Below, one piece after another: positions 55,392 through 64,000 of a stretch of DNA of 64,000 nucleotides. Below the pieces are notes generated by a model. That model worked only from the letters and a program-made list of their open reading frames with translations. It was not told where the DNA came from and did no database searches. The position numbers and the translations under genes were made by a program. The first letter of the stretch is position 1, and every line of letters begins with the position of its first letter. Source of the stretch: Sweltsa coloradensis (Eukaryota; Arthropoda; Insecta; Plecoptera; Chloroperlidae); the NCBI GenBank assembly GCA_024449915.1, contig JAMZAV010001747.1:1-64000 (forward strand). Direction: 5' to 3'.

Positions 55392-55411
55392 TACTCTACT
55401 CTACTCTACTC
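55392..55411. repeat. (CTCTA)n tail
   Basis: Four pentanucleotide units after AAATAAAAATTA. Read as the LINE 3' terminal repeat. Confidence 0.75.
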
Positions 55412-56112
55412 TTAATACTAATAGGTGACTCTCTTTATACTTGTGTTCTTTGATTTGTGTTCTCAATAATTATCTTAATTTAACTCCAGTAAATTTTTGA
55501 CTAATTTTAGATTAATTTGGTTTTTGATAAATTTAGATTGGACTTCTATTGATATTTTCTGCACCTTTCTTAACCATCAGCGATCCGGTTGAGTTTAGTC
55601 CGAGGCATTCTAAAAATAATTCTACCCCGAGGAATTATTTTTAACAATATTCAACATCTGAATATTTTTCCAAATTTTCATTTAGGCACAACTTTTCAAA
55701 TTTCAATTTTTTTGTAATTTTTCAAGGAGCCTAAAGCTCATTTTTGCTCAGTACTACAATATTGGCTGTGAGTGTGACGCGCCGAGGTTGAGCAATCGGC
55801 GCCTGATCGGCGCAGGAGTGCAGCCGCCCGAGCCGGCCCGTAACACACACGCGTCATGCTAGTAGCCTATACTGCAGCAGTGCAGGCACTTCGTTTTTCA
55901 CGCCTTACGCGTGTTGTAGATCTCGCAGTGGACGCATTTTTCACGGAATAAAGCGATTAATGTCTTGACTGGTACTATTTTATGAAGTTCTGCAGAGCGG
56001 GCGGTAAATTACAAAATTTAGGGTGGGCGATTTTGGAAGACTGAATAGATTATTAATCGTTTCGGGAAATAACCGTATCGATTGATATATCAATTATCAA
56101 ACAGCAACCCTA

Positions 56113-57116
56113 ATTTAAAGTATATTTTTAATGGCCTCCAAACCAAATAAGATTGACAAAATGTGAAGATGTTTTAACACTGGCATATAGCCCTATGCAT
56201 GCAGAAAAATAAAAAAATAACTTTATGTGTAGTTCTTTTGAATTGTGCTAGTATGTGTGTGATACATTGCGTCATCATCATGCGTCGTGATCATGCGTTT
56301 TCGGCTTTTCGCGCTTCGTTTCACATCTACATCAGTGTGTAGCGAGCGTTATGCAACTTTTCAGAAAACATTCGCTGAAAACAAGCAACTTTTGCGGGAC
56401 CTTCTATTTACCTAGAAATTCGTGATTTCATGTTCTTGTCTGTTGGCAGGTCAACTCACAATAGAAACCACAAGTATTCTTATTCTCTGGATTATGTAAA
56501 GATTAACAATTAACATAATATTGTTGTCTTTATCGTGATCAGTAACATAATTATTATTTTTATCATAAATCAATATAATAATAAATTTAAAAAAATAATC
56601 ACTTAGACGGGTTATTTTGTTGCATCGTAATGGTGAATAACCAGCATTATTCATTATTTTTTTGACGTGTGTAAGACGTGACATAATAACCTATCCATTA
56701 TATATTTGTTTCATTAATGCAGAATATGAAGTAAGAACCCATGTACAAAATACTTATACCATGGTATGAGGTATAAACTCACATAACCTAGACTCAATAG
56801 TGATGTATACGCTACTACCTTATAAAATAAACATAAACCACCTCGGCGATGAGTGAAAGATGTACTCTTGACGGGTAGTATAATATCCTTCGCATACCAG
56901 AGGCACTCCGCTCTTCACGGGGGTCGGCGCGGACTCACCAGAATGGCACATAAGAGACAGCATAAGAGATTTTGGCACACTATTATCTTGGTGAATAACA
57001 CAGTGGAAAGAAAGGAGTGGTAGTACATAGTAGTTCAAAATATAATTTTGGTTTTAAAGAAGAAATAGAACTAATCTCATAGACTCAGGATTTTAAAATG
57101 TAAAAAAATAGTAAAC
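56113..57116. other. intron, nothing recognised
   Basis: AT-rich; small frames at 56451-56684 and 56820-57038 have no known domain. Confidence 0.4.
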
Positions 57117-57152
57117 CTTATGACCGAGGCCACTACTTACTTAAAAACGAAT

Positions 57153-57183
57153 TTTCGGGTGAAACTTCCTCACCCATCATCAG
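57153..57183 (-). ncRNA. hammerhead-like motif, left copy
   Basis: Reverse complement of the motif at 60053-60083: CTGATGA, a hairpin with stem GGGTGA/TCACCC, then GAAA. See the right copy. Confidence 0.45.
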
Positions 57184-58744
57184 GTTGATACCGACTGGTT
57201 CCCTCCTTGGACTGCTCCCTTATCTCAGTCATGCGTCGAGCTGCTGCAATCGACCTCTCGACGTCTTTCTCGAAGGTCGAAATCCACATGGCGCTCAGTT
57301 CAAAACTTGGTTGACTTATCGGATCACTCACACATCGCATCACTGCTGCCTCTTTAATCTTCCTTTTCCACATATCTTCCTCACGCATGATGCATTTCAC
57401 CTCCTCCCACTTATATTCATGCATAGTCTCTCGGGCATGTTGAACCAATAATGACGACGTACTATCACTATGTTTCTTAATATTACGTTGATGTTCTCCT
57501 ATGCGTACATTCACTGGTCTCCCCGTTTCCCCCACATACACCCTACTACATTGGCAAGGTATTTGGTATATAACATGTCTTGAACTCTGACTGTTATCCT
57601 CCGGCTTTACTTTAGTCAACTGAGAACGTAGGGTATAGGAAGACTGGAACACCGTACGGATGTTGTATTTAGCTGTGATACGCCTGAATTTTTCGGAGAA
57701 TCCCGGAACATACTCAACTACTATGGTTTTCAGAGGTTTAGGTTTGACCCTTTTCTCCTTATTCTCCAAAGGGTTCTTATTCAAAATGCGTCTCACAAGT
57801 TTCTCTGGGTACTTGTTGTACACAAAGGCATCCAACAGATAATTCTTCTCCTCTTCCAAAGATTTTGCATCGGAACAATGCGTATATGCCCGTGTCACCA
57901 AAGTCTTGACCACACCCATTTTTACATGCAAGGGGTGATTCGATTCAAAATGTAGGTACTGTGATGTGTGAGTTGGCTTCCTGTACACCGAAGTACCAAC
58001 CACGCCCGTGTTCTCCTGTTTCTTTACTAACACATCCAAAAATGCGAGTAAGTGATCAACTTCTACTTCTAAAGTGAACTTTATGTATAAGGACTGTAAG
58101 TTTAAAGACGAGTGAAACTTCTCAAGCTCCTCGTCCGAGTGAGGCCATACTACATAGATATCGTCTACATACCTCAGCCATATCTTGGGCTTAAGAGGAC
58201 ATGACCTGAGTGCACTGGATTCGAAATGTTCCATGTAGATATTAGCTAACACCGGGGAAAGAGAGGACCCCATAGCTAGACCATCCTCTTGATGATAGAA
58301 TGAGTTTTCAAACCTAAAATAGCTGTTATTCACACATATCTCCAGAAGTTCTATGATCTTGTCTACTGGTAGATTCGTACGGTTACCTAACGTTTTATCT
58401 GCCAAGAGTAGGTTTTTAACAACAACTATCGTTTCTCCACGTGGAATACTCGGAAACAAATTCACCACATCAAAGCTTGCTAACTTGTCCAAAGAGTCCA
58501 CACCCACCTCTTTTATCTTTTCTATGAAATCTCTCGAATCCTTGACATACGACTGTGCATGACCACTCAGAGGCTGAAGAATACCTAGCACAAATTTGGA
58601 TAACTTCTCGCACGGCGAATTACAAGAACTGATAACCGGTCTCAGTTCTTTGGTAGGTTTGTGCACCTTGCACATACCATACATGTGAGGTGATTTACTA
58701 TGATGGGGCGTAATAGCAGTACGGAAACTAGCAGTTAAATACAT
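57170..58744 (-). CDS. Penelope-like RT + GIY-YIG endonuclease
   Basis: 524 codons from the first Met, with an open frame for 18 codons above it. Residues 22-42: YGMCKVHKP and LRPVISS (fingers). Residues 90-101: SFDVVNLFPSIP (motif A, D92). 155-171: GLAMGSSLSPVLANIYM (motif B). 190-200: LRYVDDIYVVW (motif C, YVDD 192-195). 234-241: AFLDVLVK. 252-270: SVYRKPTHTSQYLHFESNH. GIY-YIG from 391: VIYQIPCQCSRVYVGETGRP, then R414, H418, and EYKWEEVKCI. These proteins retrotranspose by nicking DNA and copying their RNA, and are related to telomerase RT. No stops or frameshifts in 1.6 kb: the youngest coding element here. The N-terminal extension normally before the RT is missing. Confidence 0.9.
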   Translation of the reverse strand: MYLTASFRTAITPHHSKSPHMYGMCKVHKPTKELRPVISSCNSPCEKLSKFVLGILQPLSGHAQSYVKDSRDFIEKIKEVGVDSLDKLASFDVVNLFPSIPRGETIVVVKNLLLADKTLGNRTNLPVDKIIELLEICVNNSYFRFENSFYHQEDGLAMGSSLSPVLANIYMEHFESSALRSCPLKPKIWLRYVDDIYVVWPHSDEELEKFHSSLNLQSLYIKFTLEVEVDHLLAFLDVLVKKQENTGVVGTSVYRKPTHTSQYLHFESNHPLHVKMGVVKTLVTRAYTHCSDAKSLEEEKNYLLDAFVYNKYPEKLVRRILNKNPLENKEKRVKPKPLKTIVVEYVPGFSEKFRRITAKYNIRTVFQSSYTLRSQLTKVKPEDNSQSSRHVIYQIPCQCSRVYVGETGRPVNVRIGEHQRNIKKHSDSTSSLLVQHARETMHEYKWEEVKCIMREEDMWKRKIKEAAVMRCVSDPISQPSFELSAMWISTFEKDVERSIAAARRMTEIREQSKEGTSRYQPDDG

Positions 58745-58797
58745 TTCACACGATTTAATACCCCGGTATACTCTACCTTCAATAGTCGTGGAGACGT

Positions 58798-60066
58798 GGA
58801 GAAACGATAGTTGTTGTTAAAAACCTACTCTTGGCAGATAAAACGTTAGGTAACCGTACGAATCTACCAGTAGACAAGATCATAGAACTTCTGGAGATAT
58901 GTGTGAATAACAGCTATTTTAGGTTTGAAAACTCATTCTATCATCAAGAGGATGGTCTAGCTATGGGGTCCTCTCTTTCCCCGGTGTTAGCTAATATCTA
59001 CATGGAACATTTCGAATCCAGTGCACTCAGGTCATGTCCTCTTAAGCCCAAGATATGGCTGAGGTATGTAGACGATATCTATGTAGTATGGCCTCACTCG
59101 GACGAGGAGCTTGAGAAGTTTCACTCGTCTTTAAACTTACAGTCCTTATACATAAAGTTCACTTTAGAAGTAGAAGTTGATCACTCACTCGCGTTTTTGG
59201 ATGTGTTAGTAAAGAAACAGGAGAACACGGGCGTGGTTGGTACTTCGGTGTACAGGAAGCCAACTCACACATCACAGTACCTACATTTTGAATCGAATCA
59301 CCCCTTGCATGTAAAAATGGGTGTGGTCAAGACTTTGGTGACACGGGCATATACGCATTGTTCCGATGCAAAATCTTTGGAAGAGGAGAAGAATTATCTG
59401 TTGGATGCCTTTGTGTACAACAAGTACCCAGAGAAACTTGTGAGACGCATTTTGAATAAGAACCCTTTGGAGAATAAGGAGAAGAGGGTCAAACCTAAAC
59501 CTCTGAAAACCATAGTAGTTGAGTATGTTCCGGGATTCTCCGAAAAATTCAGGCGTATCACAGCTAAATACAACATCCGTACGGTGTTCCAGTCTTCCTA
59601 TACCCTACGTTCTCAGTTGACTAAAGTAAAGCCGGAGGATAACAGTCAGAGTTCAAGACATGTTATATACCAAATACCTTGCCAATGTAGTAGGGTGTAT
59701 GTGGGGGAAACGGGGAGACCAGTGAATGTACGCATAGGAGAACATCAACGTAATATTAAGAAACATAGTGATAGTACGTCGTCATTATTGGTTCAACATG
59801 CCCGAGAGACTATGCATGAATATAAGTGGGAGGAGGTGAAATGCATCATGCGTGAGGAAGATATGTGGAAAAGGAAGATTAAAGAGGCAGCAGTGATGCG
59901 ATGTGTGAGTGATCCGATAAGTCAACCAAGTTTTGAACTGAGCGCCATGTGGATTTCGACCTTCGAGAAAGACGTCGAGAGGTCGATTGCAGCAGCTCGA
60001 CGCATGACTGAGATAAGGGAGCAGTCCAAGGAGGGAACCAGTCGGTATCAACCTGATGATGGGTGA
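58798..60066 (+). CDS. Penelope-like RT (lacking motif A) + GIY-YIG endonuclease
   Basis: The open frame begins at the repeat boundary, with GETIVVVKNLL, and ends at TGA 60064-60066; a natural start codon is not present. Residues are identical to the left copy except one (Ser for Leu in the VDHSLAFLD segment). Motifs B (GSSLSPVLANIYM), C (YVDD) and the GIY-YIG domain are intact, but motif A with its catalytic Asp is absent. Alone it cannot be an active RT; its endonuclease could be. The absence of decay shows the inverted copy is very recent or is an assembly product. Confidence 0.88.
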   Translation, partial: GETIVVVKNLLLADKTLGNRTNLPVDKIIELLEICVNNSYFRFENSFYHQEDGLAMGSSLSPVLANIYMEHFESSALRSCPLKPKIWLRYVDDIYVVWPHSDEELEKFHSSLNLQSLYIKFTLEVEVDHSLAFLDVLVKKQENTGVVGTSVYRKPTHTSQYLHFESNHPLHVKMGVVKTLVTRAYTHCSDAKSLEEEKNYLLDAFVYNKYPEKLVRRILNKNPLENKEKRVKPKPLKTIVVEYVPGFSEKFRRITAKYNIRTVFQSSYTLRSQLTKVKPEDNSQSSRHVIYQIPCQCSRVYVGETGRPVNVRIGEHQRNIKKHSDSTSSLLVQHARETMHEYKWEEVKCIMREEDMWKRKIKEAAVMRCVSDPISQPSFELSAMWISTFEKDVERSIAAARRMTEIREQSKEGTSRYQPDDG

Positions 60067-60083
60067 GGAAGTTTCACCCGAAA
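60053..60083 (+). ncRNA. hammerhead-like motif at the PLE stop codon
   Basis: CTGATGA at 60053-60059, one unpaired T, then GGGTGA-GGAAGT-TTCACCC (six perfect pairs in the stem), then GAAA at 60080-60083. This is the core order of a hammerhead ribozyme: CUGAUGA, stem II, GAAA. The stop codon TGA (60064-60066) is the last part of the 5' strand of the stem. Hammerhead motifs are known in Penelope-like elements. The extra T before the stem and the unassigned stem III and cleavage site mean activity is not shown. Confidence 0.5.
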
Positions 60084-60119
60084 ATTCGTTTTTAAGTAAG
60101 TAGTGGCCTCGGTCATAAG

Positions 60120-60264
60120 TTTTTAAGTTACGTTTTATATTGTTCCGGGCCAATAAGCTCTTTTTATAGAATAAAAAAATAGTCTTATTCATCAACACTT
60201 GAAAGATAAAAAATAGTGGTATAGGTATAAGTCCTAAGTGTGTTTGATAAAAAATACTAAATAG
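60120..60264. other. intron spacer
   Basis: Short AT-rich stretch between the Penelope-like copy and the next hAT. Confidence 0.5.
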
Positions 60265-61295
60265 AAGGGTTGCCGTTAGATATGAATTTGCATATCGATA
60301 ATCGCACATGTGCAATCGATTTTCGATCGATTAATATCAATATTTTTTATGTCGATTGATAATCGAATAAAATTTAGGCCTTCACTTTCTCGCATATACA
60401 CGCAAACCGTGGACCTTTTGTGAGTGCATCCTTTTGTTCCTTCTATTTGCTCAAAACGGGGTTTTTCCACGCTAGCGACCTCTTTTACGCGTGGCCGGCC
60501 GGACCAGCTGGTCCGATGCCGGCTCGTGTGTTCTTTGTGAAGGTCCTGCTTCTCGGAAATCTTAGTTCTGTGAAGTTTCCTTTCAGCTTTTGTTGTGATT
60601 TGTCCTTCATTTATGAGATATTATTAGTAACTAACTACGTATTCAATGCTCCAATATTTATTACGTGACGAGATGAATAATATTCAACATTTCTTTGGAA
60701 CACACGTTATTTGCCTGAGAGAACTGATAATATTACTGTAGCACAACGGAATTAATGTCTTCAGGCCCACCGTCTCCTATGAGAGACACACGCGGTGCAG
60801 TATAGTAAATAGTAAACGCTGGGTCTGAGGAGGTTATTGTCTTCAGGCCCACCGTCTCCTATGAGAGACACTTGCGGTGCAGTATAGTAAATAGTAAACG
60901 CTGGGTCTGAGGAGGTTAAGTAAAGCGCTACCGAGTTGGCGTGGAGTGACAAGGAATGCGACTCGATAAAATACTTGCGCGGGAGTGCAGCCACCTGGCA
61001 ACACAAGCAAGCCATGCAAATGCCTACACTGCAGCAGTGCAGGGGCAATGCGTTGTGCTTCGGGCTTTGCGCCTAACGCGTGTTGTAGATCTCGCAGTGG
61101 ACGAATTTTTCACGGAATAAAGCGATTTATTTCTTGACTGGAAATATTTTATAAAGTTCTGCAGAGCGATCGGTTATTTACAAAATTTCGGACGGGCGAG
61201 CTATTCATAGTCGATTCGGGATGACGAATCGATTATCGATCATTTCGGGAAATAATCGTATCAATCAATATATCGATTATCAAATGGCAACCCTA
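60265..61295. mobile_element. hAT, TAGGGTTGCC family, uninterrupted copy
   Basis: Left tip AAGGGTTGCCGTTAGATATG; right tip CAAATGGCAACCCTA. Perfect 8-bp duplications CTAAATAG lie at 60257-60264 and 61296-61303. It is the clean reference for copies at 15030, 18684 and 51807. It includes an 82-bp tandem duplication. There is no transposase: the minus-strand frames at 59785-60315 and 60276-60470 have no known domain. Confidence 0.92.
60759..60922. repeat. 82-bp tandem duplication
   Basis: Two units each start CTTCAGGCCCACCGTCTCC (60759 and 60841) and end GGGTCTGAGGAGGTTA. They differ at only a few positions (GACACACGCGG against GACACTTGCGG). It is absent from the other members of the hAT family. 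Confidence 0.9.
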
Positions 61296-61373
61296 CTAAA
61301 TAGTCAATAGTGATCAAATGGTGATACATTAAAATTTTATTTTATGGGGGTTCATGAAAGCTATACTTCTACA

Positions 61374-61570
61374 TGGGTGTGCAAAAAGTGATTCCTAAAC
61401 TTGATTCATTCAGCCCTGACCTAACAAAAATAGGAAATACTGTAAAATTTCATAGCCATAATCCTCATAATAGTTGCCATAGCCAAGATTGCAACAGACA
61501 CAGAAACAAATAGTTAACAACATCTATTTGGGAATATTATCCGATTTTCGAATATTTGCACAACCCTTAC
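61374..61570. mobile_element. short hAT-like element
   Basis: Left GGGTGTGCAAAAAGTGATTC; right CGAATATTTGCACAACCCT. It matches the pieces at 14816 and 16525. The target duplication is not clear. Confidence 0.6.
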
Positions 61571-61581
61571 CTACCGATAAT

Positions 61582-61605
61582 TGTATTGTATTGTATTGTA
61601 TTTTA
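61582..61605. repeat. (TTGTA)n run
   Basis: About four TTGTA units between two hAT-like elements. Confidence 0.8.
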
Positions 61606-61630
61606 TTAGCAGCTGTGGATTACATGTGAA

Positions 61631-63028
61631 TAGGGATGTGGGTCGGAAATTTTCCGTTGGAAATATTTCGGATTTGGAAAATTTCCGCTGGAAATTTCCG
61701 ACCAATTTTTCCGGAAAATTTCCAACTTCTATTAACATAATATTATTTTTTAAATTTTATTATTTTTTTTCAATAAAATCTAAGATATATGAGCTCTAAG
61801 ATATTTGTGCTAAAGTGCTGGTTGACCTGCTATGTTTGAAAATGGTAAATTAGTTCATTTCAATTTGATTTGTAGGCCTATTTTCTTTATTACGACCTAC
61901 TTTGTTACATTATTTCTTCATTTAGGTGTTAGACTAGAGATGATAATAATAATTCATCATTTACATTAGGCCTAATTAATATTTAGTATTAATTTTAACT
62001 GTACATATTCAAACTCATTACAACACATTTAATGTCAGGCAAAATTCCCCTGTGCCAAGAGGATTAAGAGTGTATTTAGTTTTAGGGCCTGCTACTGATT
62101 TCACAATTTTGTATTTCATGATGTTACTGTACTCGGTACTGCCAAAACTCTAAACCAATTGAATTGTGATATTATTGCAAATGCAATGCTGAATGAATGC
62201 AATGATTTTTTCAACATACCAGCCTAAATGTCTCTAGTCTCTAACCAGGCGGATGGTGGCTACTAAAAATTATCTAACGGCACACAAACAAAACTCACAA
62301 GTCACAACACATTACCAAACCAAGGTTATTTCACGAATTCATATTATGTTCTCTATTCTTTCCCAACCTGTCAACTCTTCACCTTATACTATACTAGCCT
62401 TTTGGCCTCTCACACTATCATCAACTTTCCAATCAAGGGAATCAATCCTATTTGGATCCCTATGTTCTTCTCTCATCTTCCATAACTTTTCCCATTCTTA
62501 TACTTTTATGCTTTATAGACCTTATTTGCATTTTATTTCTAGGCCTGGCCTGTGGGCTGTCTGTAGGATAGTTGGTCTAAGGGCCTCTGCCTAGGGATGG
62601 ACATTGATCCACAATATAGGCCTAGGCAAAGGCCCGCCTAATAAAGTAGCCTCCAGGTATGAGGTAAGGTACCGTAACTGAAGGAGAATACCATGTCACG
62701 CCAAGTTGCTCTCGCTGACGCACTCCCATTCTTGCATTTTCACGTAATTTGATAAAAAATCTCAATTTCCAAGCATCAGCTGTTGTTACTGTCAGTGTCG
62801 GCTCTCGATAGTCGATACTGATAGTAGTATGTACAAGAGTTAGGTGATAGGCCTAAGCAGCTACACCTGACATAGTTTGTCTTTCTAAGTTCGGCCTAAG
62901 CTGACAAATGCATAAAATCAATAAATGTCATTCTATTAATGTATAATATATGGAGGACATCATAGAAAATTAATTTTTTTTTACGGAAACTTTCCAAATC
63001 GAATCTTTCCGGAAAACTCACATCACTA
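61631..63028. mobile_element. hAT, TTTCCGGAAA-motif family
   Basis: Left tip TAGGGATGTGGGTCGGAAAT; right tip GAAAACTCACATCACTA. 8-bp flanks are CATGTGAA (61623-61630) and CATGTGAT (63029-63036), one mismatch. Subterminal TTTCCGG/GGAAA words abound (TTTTTCCGGAAAATTTCC on the left, CTTTCCGGAAAAC on the right). The interior is unrecognised; a 113-codon frame at 62253-62594 shows no known domain. Confidence 0.87.
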
Positions 63029-63296
63029 CATGTGATGCCGTAACTAGTACGTGTATTGTAACATAAGCATTGTCAGAATTGTTGGTATATATACATGGCA
63101 TAATTTACAATTACAAACTACTTTACTAATACAAGATAGATTATTTACTAATAGTTACATCATTATACATTTACATATACATCACTCGTCGAGTGAGAAG
63201 CCTATATACACATAGCCTACAGAACAGTAGTAGTCATGCTTGTCATGCAGTTCAGTGTATGATCTCCAACTCATTTTCTCCTCTCACTGATTGCAG
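63029..63296. other. intron before exon 63297
   Basis: Ends with a pyrimidine-rich tract and CTCACTGATTGCAG acceptor. Confidence 0.7.
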
Positions 63297-63498
63297 GCTG
63301 CAGCGTTCTTGGAGCTGTGTGCCTCGTGAGAAGGTGGAGTTGTTTGAGGAACTGGCTCGCATCTTCAGTGAGGACAACAACCAGTGGGCACAACGCGAGC
63401 TGCTCATGCGAGAGGGAACAGCCAAGTTTGCTGACTTTGCTGGAGAGAACGACAGGCAACTTCAGAAAGTTTTCCAGAAACAGCTCAATAACAGCGGG
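63297..63498 (+). CDS. Rgl: RalGDS/RGL-like RasGEF, exon (catalytic domain, continued)
   Basis: A 202-bp exon between TGATTGCAG and GTAGGT. The first base completes the Arg codon begun at 41094-41095, and 67 codons follow. The peptide reads LQRSWSCVPREKVELFEELA, then IFSEDNNQWAQRELLMREGT, KFADFAGENDRQLQKVF and ends NNSG. This matches the segment after 'xIYRL' in RalGDS/RGL catalytic domains ('..W..VPR.....FEEL..IFS..NN...SRELL.KEGTSKFA'). An alternative donor four bases downstream (GTTAGC) would add one codon and shift phase, so GTAGGT is preferred. The gene continues beyond the window: the 'GTVPYLG.FL.DL' segment should come next. Confidence 0.96.
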
Positions 63499-64000
63499 GT
63501 AGGTTAGCCCATATTTACAAGCTTATAAGCCGCCTGCACAGATATTTTTCAAGATCCCATGTTTAAAAACTCTGTTGAAATGTTGGAACAAATGAATAAA
63601 TAAATAAACTCTACATTTTGTAGATATGCTGGAAAATAACTAGAATTATTTGATTTTATAGCAATTACTTTTTTCAAAATAGCAGTTAATGTAGCAGCTA
63701 TAGCAAAAACACAAAAAATACAAAAAATCTAAAAAAAAAAAAATCTAAAAAGTAAGCGAAACGACTAGGTCTAGAAAATTGGTATTGTATAACATGTTTA
63801 TTGACATTTATATTATGTAAGAAACACATTAAAAATACAGTAGGCATATGCCGGCATTGTAAGTAAGTAAGTAAGTAAGTAAAAGTCTTGTTACACTATC
63901 AACATGTTGACACAATTGTTGGCTCAACTTGTTGACAAGACTACACTCTGTGTGTGTCACCTCCATCAACATGTTGACGGACATTTGAACATTCCGTCGA
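63499..64000. other. intron to window end
   Basis: Contains a (TAAG)n run at 63859-63882 and, at 63890-63980, repeated CAACATGTTGAC words in both orientations. These could be one end of another TIR element cut off by the window edge. Confidence 0.5.
63859..63882. repeat. (TAAG)n microsatellite
   Basis: Six GTAA/TAAG units. Confidence 0.9.

Larger units (their letters stand above)
51807..56112. mobile_element. hAT, TAGGGTTGCC family, filled with later insertions
   Basis: Left tip TAGGGTTGCCGTTCGATACG; right tip CAAACAGCAACCCTA. Perfect 8-bp duplications ATTTAAAG lie at 51799-51806 and 56113-56120. Its right part (55740-56112) matches 60965-61295 (GTGTTGTAGATCTCGCAGTG, TTTTTCACGGAATAAAGCG). 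The intact family length is about 1 kb; the extra 3.3 kb is later retroelement material. Confidence 0.85.
57117..58794 (-). mobile_element. Penelope-like element 1, left copy
   Basis: Minus-strand copy running from the junction near 58794 to its 3' end at 57117. Its 3' 1,325 bp (57117-58441) are repeated in inverted orientation at 58795-60119 with almost no differences. The 5' end is truncated: the frame is still open upstream of the first Met and runs to the junction. Confidence 0.88.
58795..60119 (+). mobile_element. Penelope-like element 1, right copy (inverted)
   Basis: Begins CGTGGAGAAACGATAG, within the RT codons just after motif A, and continues through the stop into the 3' region, ending near GGTCATAAG. 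It is the inverted repeat of 57117-58441. The two copies are arranged head to head, with 353 bp (58442-58794) of left-copy-only sequence between the arms. Confidence 0.9.

Noticed and set aside
58353..58562. Plus-strand frame opposite the Penelope-like RT (also 57660-57842 and 59394-59576)
   Set aside because: Antisense shadows of the RT and endonuclease codons.
45339..60066. Group I intron or phage-type homing endonuclease for the GIY-YIG domains
   Set aside because: The domain is fused to, or follows, a YVDD reverse transcriptase with Penelope-like motifs.
63890..63985. CRISPR-like short repeats (CAACATGTTGAC)
   Set aside because: The words are in both orientations with irregular spacing in a metazoan intron; more like a truncated TIR element.

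Overview
The window is intronic DNA of one eukaryotic gene, packed with transposable elements. Five exons on the + strand have good splice sites, compatible phases and continuous homology to the RalGDS/RGL family of Ras-activated guanine nucleotide exchange factors for Ral GTPases: 6801-6863, 14648-14783, 17926-18105, 40815-41095 and 63297-63498. The gene runs off both ends. Two introns exceed 22 kb, and everything between the exons is intron or mobile element. The host is an animal, most likely an invertebrate: it has an RGL gene, BEL/Pao, Ty3/gypsy and Penelope-like retroelements, CR1/Jockey-type LINEs, tRNA-derived SINEs and many hAT DNA transposons. I cannot name the species. The palindrome TAGGCCTA is conspicuously frequent.

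Layout. 1-6800: a family-A repeat, a MITE, a family-B fragment and a long inverted repeat (3826-5445). 6864-14647: a hAT remnant, then a minus-strand LINE (about 8985-13440) split in its RT by a 2.3-kb foldback element. 14784-17925: hAT elements nested in each other. 18106-23667: a LINE RT scrap and two hAT elements, one carrying an internally deleted gypsy element and the other a second hAT plus a SINE. 23702-33182: two copies of a composite family-B element; the second hosts a hAT and an LTR-to-LTR BEL/Pao element. 33251-39892: a 2.8-kb hierarchical palindrome and a head-to-head family-A pair. 41305-44640: a third palindrome-arm copy with two hATs. 44995-52016: a degenerate Penelope-like element in a 3.1-kb tandem duplication. 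51807-56112: a hAT filled with SINE and LINE pieces. 57117-60119: two nearly identical, divergently oriented Penelope-like RT/GIY-YIG genes. 60265-63028: further hATs before the last exon.

The host exons encode the C-terminal part of the RasGEF N domain, a linker and the first part of the catalytic CDC25-homology domain. The mobile elements form independent, mostly dead layers; 8-bp target duplications let the insertion order be read in many places. The least decayed mobile ORFs are the Penelope-like pair. The points I rate most worth checking are that pair with its hammerhead-like 3' motif, the tandem duplication, the number of long inverted repeats, and a set of hAT families with similar tips but different subterminal palindromic words.
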